From contig CAZNJE010000015.1 in assembly GCA_964573295.1 (NCBI GenBank), positions 1 through 64,000 of the forward strand: 64,000 bases of DNA, given 5' to 3'. Every line of letters begins with the position of its first letter. Within the stretch, counting starts at the first letter, position 1. Both the position numbers and the translations under genes were made by a program. A model generated the notes under the pieces. The model searched no databases. It worked only from the letters and a program-made list of their open reading frames with translations, and was not told the origin of the DNA. Positions 44,938 through 52,703 of this stretch are shown here, piece after piece. The DNA comes from CAYQJL01 sp964573295. GTDB lineage: Bacteria; Eisenbacteria; RBG-16-71-46; CAIMUX01; WJJG01.

Positions 44938-46650
44938 ATGGTCAGCCTCCTGAAGGCCTACTGGGGCGACGCGGCCACGAAGAACAACGAGTTCGCCTAC
45001 CACTACCTGCCCAAGCTGGACGAGAAGACGATCTACACGCACATCGGCCTGTTCGAACGCATGTATGAAGGCGGCATGAAGGGCCTCTTCTGCTTCGGGC
45101 AGAACCCGGCGGTGGGCGGGCCCAATGCCCTCAAGGAGCGCAAGGCGGTCGATCCGCCGGGGATGGCCAAGGAGTGCAACGGCTACGCCATGGGCGACTA
45201 CACCTCCGGGCCGGGCAAGTCGATCAAACGCGGCGAGCAGATCCCCAGCTTCGCGCACTTGGCCGACGATGGCTCGACCTGCAGCGGCAACTGGCTCTAC
45301 TGCGGCTCCTACACCGAGGCCGGCAACAAGGCAGCCCGTCGCAACGCGATGGATGCGCCGAACAACATCGGCCTATATCCGGAGTGGGCCTGGTGCTGGC
45401 CGGTCAACCGGCGGATCATCTACAACCGCGCCTCGGTCGATCTGACGGGCAAGCCGTGGGACCAGGACCAGTGGGTGATTCGCTGGAACGAGAGCGAAAA
45501 GAAGTGGGAAGGCGACGTCCCCGACGGCGGTTGGGCCCCCGGCACGAAGTACGCCTTCATCATGAAGCCGCATGGCCACGCCCAGCTTTTCGGTAACGGG
45601 CTGGCCGACGGACCGTTCCCGTCCCATTACGAGGCGGTCGAGTCGCCGGTGCGCAATGCGCTCTACCGGCAGCAGAACAATCCTTCGATCAAGACCTGGG
45701 TGTCGGACATGAACGACATCGGCACGCCGGACAAGTTCCCGATCGTATGTACCACCTACCGGGTTGTCGAGCACTGGCAGGCCGGACAGATGACCCGGAA
45801 CCTGACCTGGGTCTCCGAGCTGATGCCCGACATGTTCATCGAGCTGAGTGAGGAGCTGGCCCGCGAGAAGGGCATCGGCAACGGCGACCGGGTGCGGATC
45901 ACCACTGCCCGCGGGGGCATATCCGCCTTCGCGGTCGTGACGCCGCGCTTCCAGCCGTTCAAGGTGAGCGGCAAAACAGTCCATCAAATCGGACTTCCCT
46001 GGCACTGGGGATACTCGGGGCTTGCGGTCGGTGAAAGTGCCAACGCGCTGACGCCTCACGTGGGCGACGCCAACACGATGATCCCCGAGTACAAGGCATT
46101 CCTCGAGATCGAGAAGTCCCGCAAGTGCACGGGCTGCTTTGACCGGGTGGCGAACGACATGCTGCCCGCCTGCGCCAAGACCTGCCCGACCAAGTCGATC
46201 CGCTACGGTGAGAAGACCGCCCTGTACGAGCGGGCCCAGGAACGCGTCAAACAGCTAAAGAAGGAGGGCCACAAGAACGCGAACGTCCATGGCCTCGATC
46301 AGCTCGGCGGCCTCCACTCGATCTACGTCTTGCTCGAGAAGCCGGATTTCAATGGCCTGCCGGAGAATCCGACCTACGGCAACCTGGAACCGATCCAGCG
46401 CAAGGCGCAGGAGAAGTACGCAGCCTGGCAACGGGATCACGGCAAGCACAACCTGGCATCTGCCGGTGCGGGGGGGGCTCTTTCGCTGGCTCTTGCCAGT
46501 GTTCCGAGATGCAGGTCCACCCCGACATGGACATCACCGTCCGCGCTGCTGCGTTCGAATCGTCTGCAGCGCACGCGCCACGGCCGCCGCGTAATCACCC
46601 CGCGGCTCGGCTTCGAGATAGGCTTCGAACTCGGCGGCGGCCTCCGGTAG
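44938..46650 (+). pseudogene. Formate dehydrogenase alpha C-part fused to beta-subunit C-part
   Basis: The frame continues the alpha subunit directly: VSLLKAYWGDAATKNNEFAYHYLPKLDEK, GLFCFGQNPAVGGPNA, FPIVCTTYRVVEHWQAGQMTRNLTWVSELMPDMFIELS, and the alpha C-terminus LPWHWGYSGLAVGESANALTPHVGDANTMIPEYKAFL. At about 46105 it passes without a stop into the beta (iron-sulfur) subunit, KCTGCFDRVANDMLPACAKTCPTKSIRYG and LGGLHSIYVLLEKPDF. The end of alpha and the first 100 or so residues of beta, with most FeS ligands, are missing. Similarity ends near 46470, after which the frame runs antisense into the SGNH gene. No gamma subunit follows. Confidence 0.8.
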
Positions 46651-48531
46651 ACGCCCCTGGGCATGATAGAGGGCCCCGGCCACGAAGTGCACCGGCGCAT
46701 GGTCGGGATCGAGGCGGCGCGCGCGCTCGACCCACTCGGCTGCCTGTTGTGGCTTGCCCGTCCCTAGCAGGATCTGGGCCCGATCGGTCGCCAGGCCGGC
46801 CGAGGGCCAGAAATACTCCTGAAGAACATCGAGTTCCCGCAGCGCCTCGGCGCCCCGGCGCGCTTGGCGGTACGCCTGGAACAAGCGGTAGTGACGGTGA
46901 CCGAAATCGTAGAGATCCGCCGACCCGCCTCGAACCAGCGCGTCGAAGATGGGCTTCTCGAGCGGGCCCATGACCGACTCGAAGCGGCCAATCTCCTCGC
47001 GCAGGTGGGCCCGGGCCTGTTCGTTGTCGTAGCAATTGGGAAACGGCCACTTGGCCAGCTTGTATCGGTCGGTCAGGTGAAGCCCGGCCGCGAAGTCCAT
47101 CGGCAACATCCCGACACCGGTCGTGTAGGCGCCCAGAGGCCTCAGGGCGGACAGGTTCCACGGCCCGAGGCGCTGCCCAGCTTGGCTCTCCGACAACGCC
47201 TCGACGATCTGCGCGGCGATCCAGGCGTGGCCCCAGGCGTGTGGATGCACGTGCTCGGTGAAGAATTCCCGGCCGGGCCCCAACGGGTATTCCTCATCGA
47301 GCCGCTCGGCCAAATCGACGAAGATGAGTTCGTGGCGTCCCCGAGAATCCCACTGGCGGGCGATCTCACGCACGACCTGGTTCTGCTGCGAGCCAGCCCG
47401 GAAACGAACGGCATCGGTGTCCCGGGCAGCGCGATATTCGGCCACCGCCGCGCTGGAATCCCCCACGGCGTCGAGGCACCGGCCCAGACGGAAGCGTACC
47501 TCCGCGTATTCGGGATCGAGCTCGCGGCATCGTTCGAAGGCTTCGATGGCCGCATCCCAGGCCTGGTCACGCATGTGGCGCTGGCCCTCGTCGAAGGCAG
47601 CCCTCCAGGCCGACTCCTGGGCCGCGTCGAAATCGCATCCGTGCACCGACCCCATGGGTGACTGGTCGCGCCGGTTGCTGAGAAGCGTGCAGAGGATCAC
47701 ATCCACGCCCTTCTCCCGGGCCGCTTCCAGCATCTCGATCAGGTTCTCGCGGTAGAACCGCAGTAGGCACTCATGCTTCTCGCTGCACGCCGGAACGTAG
47801 CGATCCTTCATCAGCCACATGCCGAAGGACTTCTCGTCGCCTGCTCCCGCCTCGCCCTCCACACCGGCGCCATCACCGGACGTCCGCACGGAAGCCACCG
47901 CATCGCGCACCGCACGCACGAACCTGAGATTGCGAAACCAGAGCCAGAACTTGGCCGCGTTGCGGGAGGTGAAGGCCGTCTGTACGGGTGTGTCGACCCC
48001 GTCGGCCCCGTAGGCCTCGTTGTGGCCCGTGTAGATCAGAAGAGCGTCGGGCTCGTAGTCGAGCGCCTTCTTGGCGAGCAGCAGAACATCGAGGCTCGAG
48101 ATCGCCACCACGCCGCAGTTGGCCACCTCGTAGCGCGGCCCGGGCGCGACGTCGGCGAGCATCGCTTCTACCAGACGGGGATAGGCAACCTGCGCCCCGA
48201 AGGGGTCGCCCACGGTGGTCGAGGCGCCCAGCGCGATCAAACGGAACTGGTCGGGCGTGGCCTCGGCGGGCAGCAGCTCGTAGCCCGGCGGTTTCGTGGC
48301 CCAGGAGGGGAAGAAGAGCTCACTGATGCGGCGGTTGAAAAAGTAAGTCGGCTCGCCGGCCAGGTCCTGCTCGAGGAAGAGATCCTTCGGTGGGCCGTAG
48401 CCGACCAGCCCCAAGATCCCCTCGGTGGCGGCCAGCAGCAAGACCAACACGACGATCCCCAGCCCGATCAGCAGGAACTTGGCCCCCAGGGAGGTCTGGA
48501 CCGCCGGCTTCGTGGCGCTGGAATCGGACAT
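46534..48531 (-). CDS. SGNH-hydrolase-type protein with inserted and C-terminal TPRs (SxtL-like position)
   Basis: 665 residues from ATG 48531, with AAGGAGC five bases upstream. An N-terminal membrane anchor (FLLIGLGIVVLVLLLAATEGIL) precedes the SGNH fold: block I RLIALGASTTVGDPFG with Ser104 as likely nucleophile, a block-III-like YTGHNEAYG, and the block-V motif EHVHPHAWGH with His429. Between these lies a TPR-type insertion (AWDAAIEAFERCRELDPEYAEVRFRLGRCLDAVG). Further TPR repeats close the protein. Last gene of the carbamoyltransferase operon, 13 bases after the DUF5989 gene. It may be anchored in the membrane facing the periplasm and act as an esterase or acyltransferase on the product of the operon. 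Confidence 0.85.
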   Translation of the reverse strand: MSDSSATKPAVQTSLGAKFLLIGLGIVVLVLLLAATEGILGLVGYGPPKDLFLEQDLAGEPTYFFNRRISELFFPSWATKPPGYELLPAEATPDQFRLIALGASTTVGDPFGAQVAYPRLVEAMLADVAPGPRYEVANCGVVAISSLDVLLLAKKALDYEPDALLIYTGHNEAYGADGVDTPVQTAFTSRNAAKFWLWFRNLRFVRAVRDAVASVRTSGDGAGVEGEAGAGDEKSFGMWLMKDRYVPACSEKHECLLRFYRENLIEMLEAAREKGVDVILCTLLSNRRDQSPMGSVHGCDFDAAQESAWRAAFDEGQRHMRDQAWDAAIEAFERCRELDPEYAEVRFRLGRCLDAVGDSSAAVAEYRAARDTDAVRFRAGSQQNQVVREIARQWDSRGRHELIFVDLAERLDEEYPLGPGREFFTEHVHPHAWGHAWIAAQIVEALSESQAGQRLGPWNLSALRPLGAYTTGVGMLPMDFAAGLHLTDRYKLAKWPFPNCYDNEQARAHLREEIGRFESVMGPLEKPIFDALVRGGSADLYDFGHRHYRLFQAYRQARRGAEALRELDVLQEYFWPSAGLATDRAQILLGTGKPQQAAEWVERARRLDPDHAPVHFVAGALYHAQGRLPEAAAEFEAYLEAEPRGDYAAAVARALQTIRTQQRGR

Positions 48532-48544
48532 CAACGCTCCTTGG

Positions 48545-48703
48545 CTAGAACAACGCGTAGATGAATGGTGCCAGGGGCGAGCTTCCGGCGAAGACGATCA
48601 GCACGCTCAGCAGCACCAGAAGCACAATGACCGGGCCCAGCCACCACTTCTTGCGCACCCGCAAGAACATCCACATCTCTTTGAGTATGCTTGCCTTGCT
48701 CAT
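48545..48703 (-). CDS. DUF5989-family 52-residue membrane protein
   Basis: 52 residues from ATG 48703, preceded by AGGAG; too short for most gene finders. The chain is a short amphipathic start (MSKASILKEMWMFLRVRKKWW), one membrane helix (LGPVIVLLVLLSVLIVF) and the tail AGSSPLAPFIYALF. This is the DUF5989 pattern: ERKKWW then a helix then PFIYTLF. It sits between the SxtJ-type and SGNH genes, all four genes of the operon being within 20 bases of each other. In the saxitoxin cluster the gene in this position is sxtK, of similar size. Function unknown; likely a membrane scaffold or regulator of the operon proteins. Confidence 0.88.
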   Translation of the reverse strand: MSKASILKEMWMFLRVRKKWWLGPVIVLLVLLSVLIVFAGSSPLAPFIYALF

Positions 48704-48722
48704 GTTTCTCCTGGTCTATGGG

Positions 48723-49253
48723 TCAGAACATCCGTTCCATGCGCTCTGGATCAATCTTCTCCTCGCGCTCATGCCAGTAGCTCGACGCTTGGGAATCGAA
48801 ACGCAACTCCATCGGGTCTTTCCGCAGCAGGCGGATGACGAGGCCCGCGGGGGCAAACACGAGCAGGAAAACCAGACCCAGGATGACCCGGGTCATGACA
48901 TACCCCATCGCCAGCGCGACGATCATCCAGACACGCTCGATCGGCCGCAGCACCCAAGGTACCAGAAGCCCGCTCAGAATCAGCAGGATTCCCGCGCCGC
49001 CGAAGTACGGGTACGGGGCCCTCTCCTTCCAGAGCAGGAAGCCGGCCAGGATCACGAAGGCCGCGCCCACGGTGAGGCCGAAGCTGCGCAGCCGTCGCCG
49101 CTCCTGCGCCCGCGCCCGGGCTTCGCGGGCGGCCGCGTCCGCGGCGGCATCCGTGCGGGCAGCACCGGTCCGGGCGATCTCGTTCCCGGCGACCTCGCTT
49201 CCGGCGACCTCGCTTCCGGCGACCTCGCTTCCGGCGGCATCCCCGGGCTTCAT
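48723..49253 (-). CDS. SxtJ-family membrane protein
   Basis: 176 residues from ATG 49253. The first 55 residues hold a Gly-Ser-Glu-Val-Ala repeat (AGSEV four times) and an Ala/Arg-rich helix. The SxtJ-type core follows: LRSFGLTVGAAFVILAGFLLWKERAPYPYFGGAGILLILSGLLVPWVLRPIERVWMIVA, then MGYVMTRVILGLVFLLVFAPAGLVIRLLRKDPM, ending in SYWHEREEKIDPERMERMF. Four membrane helices are apparent. The family is named after the saxitoxin gene sxtJ and is found beside NodU/CmcH carbamoyltransferases. Start is 10 bases from the carbamoyltransferase stop; no clear ribosome-binding site, so coupling is likely. Confidence 0.88.
   Translation of the reverse strand: MKPGDAAGSEVAGSEVAGSEVAGNEIARTGAARTDAAADAAAREARARAQERRRLRSFGLTVGAAFVILAGFLLWKERAPYPYFGGAGILLILSGLLVPWVLRPIERVWMIVALAMGYVMTRVILGLVFLLVFAPAGLVIRLLRKDPMELRFDSQASSYWHEREEKIDPERMERMF
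49176..49235. repeat. 15-bp tandem repeat in the SxtJ-type gene
   Basis: Three exact copies of GACCTCGCTTCCGGC lie at 49191-49235, with one degenerate copy at 49176-49190. They encode the AGSEV repeats near the N-terminus. Confidence 0.85.
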
Positions 49254-49263
49254 CGATCTGGGA

Positions 49264-51084
49264 TCAGTCGAGCTCAAAGGTCTGATTCCAATCCAGCTGT
49301 GCGTGGCTCGTGGGCTGCTGCTTCTTCTCGAGCAGGAACGAGCCCAGGAGCAGATAGTCCATTTCGGTCCGCATGAAGCACTTGTACGCATCCTCCGGCG
49401 TGCAGACGATCGGCTCGCCGCGCACGTTGAAGGAGGTGTTGATCACCAGCGGCACGCCGGTGCGTTGCCGGAAGGCATCGATCATATCGTAATAGAGCGG
49501 GTTATCGCTCTTCGAGACGGTTTGCAGGCGCGCCGTGTAATCGACGTGCGTGATGGCCGGGATGCTCGACCGCGGCACGTTGAGCTTCGCGATGCCGAAG
49601 AGACGCTGCTCCTCCTCGGTCATCTCGATGCGATGCTCCTCGCGCACCGGTGCGACCAGAAGCATGTAGGGGCTGGCCCGGTCGATGCCGAAGGTCTCCG
49701 AGGCTCGATCCTCCATGACCGAGGGAGCGAACGGCCGGAACGACTCCCGGTACTTGATCTTCAGATTCATGACCGCCTGCATCTTGGGCGACCGCGGATC
49801 GCCCAGGATGCTGCGCGCCCCCAGCGCGCGGGGACCGTATTCCATGCGGCCTTGGAACCAGCCGATCACGTGTTGATCCTCGATCAGCCCCGCGATCCGC
49901 CCGGGGATCTCCTCCCGGGAGAGTATCTCGTAGGGCAAATCGTAGCGTTGCAGGAAACGCTCCATCTCGGCATCGCTGTAGGCCGGCCCCAAGTAGCTGG
50001 CCTTCTGCCCATCGCGGTGGCCGTTGACCTTCCGCGGCTGCCCCGCCCAGCGGTGCCAGGCAAGCAGGGCCGCACCCAGGGCGCCGCCGGCATCTCCGGC
50101 AGCCGGCTGGATCCAGATGTCCTTGAACGGCCCTTCCCGCAGGACGCGTCCGTTCGCAACGCAGTTGAGCGCCACACCGCCGGCGAAGCAGGCGTTCTCA
50201 TGTCCGGTCACGCGGTGGACGTGGCGCGCCATGCGAAGGACGACCTCCTCGGTCACGACCTGCACCGAGCGCGCCAGATCCATCTCCCGCTGGGTCAAAT
50301 CGTCTTTTGGATTCCGGGGCGGGCCGCCGAAGAGATCGCCGAACTTATCCGAGGTCATCCGCAGGCCGGCGCAGTAGTCGAAGTACTCCATGTTCATCCG
50401 GAAGGAGCCGTCATCCTTCAGATCCATCAGGTGCTCGAGGATCGTATCGACGTAGCGCGGCTCTCCATAGGGCGCCAGTCCCATGATCTTGTACTCGGCC
50501 GAGTTGACCTTGAATCCGGTGAAGTAGGTGAACGCCGAGTACAGGAGCCCGAGCGAGTGGGGGAAACGCATCTCCCGCATGATATGGACCTCGTGGCCAC
50601 GGCCCTCACCATAGGTCGTGGTGGTCCACTCGCCCGCCCCGTCGAGGGTGAGTACGGCGGCCTCGCGGTAGGGCGACGGGAAGAACGCCGACGCGGCGTG
50701 GGATTCGTGGTGCTCGGCGAAGAGGATCTTGCCGTGGTAGTTCGGCAAGTCATGAGCGATCTGCTCCTTCATCCACAGCTTCTGCTTCAACCAGAGCGGC
50801 ATGGCCATCAGGAAGGAGCGGAAGCCGCGCGGCGCGAAGGTCATGTAGGTCTCGAGAATGCGCTCGAACTTGATGAACGGCTTCTCGTAGAAGACGACCG
50901 CGTCGAGCTGGCCGTCGCGGATACCGGCTTCACGCAGGCAGTAGTGCACCGCGTTGTGAGGGAAGGACGGATCGTGCTTCTTGCGCGTGAAGCGCTCCTC
51001 CTGGGCGGCGGCCATGATCTCGCCGTCGCGGATCAGCGCCGCGGCACTGTCATGGTAGAAGCATGAGATGCCTAGGATGTACAC
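49264..51084 (-). CDS. NodU/CmcH-family carbamoyltransferase (SxtI-like)
   Basis: 606 residues from GTG 51084, with a GGGGGAG stretch upstream. Both domains of the TobZ/NodU/CmcH family are present. The N-terminal Kae1-like domain has ILGISCFYHDSAAALI, AAAQEERFTRKKHDPSFP, LFAEHHESHAASAFFPSPY (metal-binding His set), VLTLDGAGEW, AEYKIMGLAPYGEPRY and FAGGVALNCVANGR. The C-terminal YrdC-like part has GRMEYGPRALGARSILGDPRS, REPFRPFAPS-type text (RESFRPFAPSVMED) and VPLVINTSFNVRGEPIV. The enzyme carbamoylates hydroxyl groups of small molecules via carbamoyl-AMP. First gene of an operon with SxtJ-type, DUF5989 and SGNH genes, the same order as sxtI-J-K-L. Substrate unknown. Confidence 0.95.
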   Translation of the reverse strand: MYILGISCFYHDSAAALIRDGEIMAAAQEERFTRKKHDPSFPHNAVHYCLREAGIRDGQLDAVVFYEKPFIKFERILETYMTFAPRGFRSFLMAMPLWLKQKLWMKEQIAHDLPNYHGKILFAEHHESHAASAFFPSPYREAAVLTLDGAGEWTTTTYGEGRGHEVHIMREMRFPHSLGLLYSAFTYFTGFKVNSAEYKIMGLAPYGEPRYVDTILEHLMDLKDDGSFRMNMEYFDYCAGLRMTSDKFGDLFGGPPRNPKDDLTQREMDLARSVQVVTEEVVLRMARHVHRVTGHENACFAGGVALNCVANGRVLREGPFKDIWIQPAAGDAGGALGAALLAWHRWAGQPRKVNGHRDGQKASYLGPAYSDAEMERFLQRYDLPYEILSREEIPGRIAGLIEDQHVIGWFQGRMEYGPRALGARSILGDPRSPKMQAVMNLKIKYRESFRPFAPSVMEDRASETFGIDRASPYMLLVAPVREEHRIEMTEEEQRLFGIAKLNVPRSSIPAITHVDYTARLQTVSKSDNPLYYDMIDAFRQRTGVPLVINTSFNVRGEPIVCTPEDAYKCFMRTEMDYLLLGSFLLEKKQQPTSHAQLDWNQTFELD

Positions 51085-51504
51085 GGGTTTCTACTCCCCC
51101 ACCTGGATCGCACCCATCGGGATCCTCCCCCCCCGGCACACCTCGGCACGCCACGCGTTCCGGCCAAGCCGTCGCAAGGGCGGAACCGGGAGAATCCACT
51201 GATCGCACACTTTACAGGATCGGCCCCCTGTCTGCCAACTTCACAGGAACCCGTCGGCGCACGGGAAGGTCCCTCCGGGCTGCCGAGCGACGATCCCCTC
51301 GCGGCCGGCGGCCCGCGACCGGCGGCCGGCGGCCCGCGACTGGCGGCCGGCGACCCACGGCCCGCGATCGCACAGGGGCCCTCTCGCTTGCCTGGGCGCT
51401 AGCTCGCCGGTATGGTCGGGCGTTGGGGCCTCCTGTCGCTTCTCCCGGTGACGGGCACGAAGGCCATGCGATCATCGAGCGGACAAAACCTTAGGAGGTC
51501 GCCC
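51085..51504. other. Divergent intergenic region with 21-bp GC-rich repeats
   Basis: Between the carbamoyltransferase operon (minus) and the aminopeptidase gene (plus). Two 21-base GCGGCCGGCGGCCCGCGAC-type units lie head to tail at 51301-51342, with a partial third to about 51370. Promoters for both directions should lie here; no convincing hexamers were found. AGGAGG before 51505 is the ribosome-binding site of the aminopeptidase gene. Confidence 0.45.
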
Positions 51505-52611
51505 ATGGATCCGAGGATCACCAAGCTTGCCAAAGTACTGGTTCATTATAGCTTGAACGTTCAGAAGGGCGACTGGGTCGTGATCGACGGCGCCTACCTC
51601 GCCGAAGAACTCCTCCGTGAGGCCTACCGGGAGGTACTGGCGGCCGGCGGCCATCCCACTCTGCGGACCAGCATCGACGACGTGGGACGCATCTTCCTCA
51701 ACGAAGCCAGCCAGGACCAGATGGACTTCATCGCCCCCTCGCTGCTTCTCGAGTTCAAGAAGGCGGACAAGTTTCTCTTCGTCATGGGCGGCTGGAACAC
51801 GCGGGCGATGACCCGGGTCGATCCGGCCAAGATGGTGGCCAGCCAGAAGGCGCGCCGCATCTTCTTCAAGACACTCATGCAGCGCTCTTCGACCGGCCAG
51901 GCCGCCTGGGTCGGCACGCTCTTCCCCACCCATGCCGCCGCGCAGGACGCCGAGATGTCGTTGGCCGAGTACCAGGAGTTCGTCTTCCGGGGGTGCTTGC
52001 TCGACAAGAAGGATCCGGTTGGGGAGTGGAAGAAGATCTCGGCCAGACAGGCGAAGATATGCCGGGATCTCAGCAAGCTCGATGAGATTCGCATCACCGG
52101 ACCGGAGACCGACATTCGCTTCGGCGTGCGGGGCCGCACCTGGGTCAACTGCGACGGAAAAGCCAACTTCCCCGACGGGGAGGTCTTCACGGCCCCGATC
52201 GAGAACTCGGTCGAGGGCCGCATTCACTACGCGTTTCCGGCCGTCATGGGCGCTCGCGAGGTCACCGGCGTGCGGCTCAGCTTCCGCCGGGGCCGGGTCG
52301 TGGAAGCCACCGCCGAGAAGGGCCAGGATTTCCTCCATCAGATGATCGACTCGGACCCCGGCGCCCGCCGGGTGGGCGAGCTGGCCTTCGGAACGAATAC
52401 GGCCGTCAAGACCTTCACCCGCAATACGCTCTTCGACGAGAAGATCGGCGGCACGATGCACGTGGCTCTCGGGGCCTCGATCCCCGAGTCGGGCGGCAAA
52501 AACAAGTCGGCCATCCACTGGGACATGGTGTGCGACACGCGCAAGGGGTTCACGGTCTACGGCGATGACAAGCCGATCCATCGCAACGGGAAGTTCTTGA
52601 TCGGGCACTAG
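51505..52611 (+). CDS. M29-family aminopeptidase (AmpS/AmpT type)
   Basis: 368 residues from ATG 51505, which has AGGAGG seven bases upstream; the longer frame to 51412 is unlikely. N-terminal motif KLAKVLVHYSLNVQKGDWVVIDG. The metal-binding C-terminal half has FPDGEVFTAPIENSVEGRIHY, GARRVGELAFGTN, FDEKIGGTMHVALGASIPESGG and SAIHWDMVCD, matching the cobalt/zinc ligands of the M29 family. Such enzymes are cytoplasmic dimers that remove N-terminal residues from peptides. Stands alone between the carbamoyltransferase operon and a histidine kinase. Confidence 0.93.
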   Translation: MDPRITKLAKVLVHYSLNVQKGDWVVIDGAYLAEELLREAYREVLAAGGHPTLRTSIDDVGRIFLNEASQDQMDFIAPSLLLEFKKADKFLFVMGGWNTRAMTRVDPAKMVASQKARRIFFKTLMQRSSTGQAAWVGTLFPTHAAAQDAEMSLAEYQEFVFRGCLLDKKDPVGEWKKISARQAKICRDLSKLDEIRITGPETDIRFGVRGRTWVNCDGKANFPDGEVFTAPIENSVEGRIHYAFPAVMGAREVTGVRLSFRRGRVVEATAEKGQDFLHQMIDSDPGARRVGELAFGTNTAVKTFTRNTLFDEKIGGTMHVALGASIPESGGKNKSAIHWDMVCDTRKGFTVYGDDKPIHRNGKFLIGH

Positions 52612-52703
52612 AACACTTATCCGACGGCCACTCCGCCTACCGGCCTCGGGCGCCCAGCCGACCGGCCTCGGCCGGCTCGTACCGCCGGCCGAGGTCTTCG
52701 CGC

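Noticed and set aside
44938..46650. A second independent gene starting at ATG 44938
   Set aside because: The ATG directly follows the TAA, has no ribosome-binding site, and the protein begins in the middle of the alpha subunit, so it is the continuation of a broken gene.
46534..51084. A full saxitoxin-type biosynthetic cluster
   Set aside because: Only the four sxtI-J-K-L-like genes are present. No polyketide synthase-like SxtA, amidinotransferase, or oxygenase genes lie in the window, so toxin synthesis is not supported.
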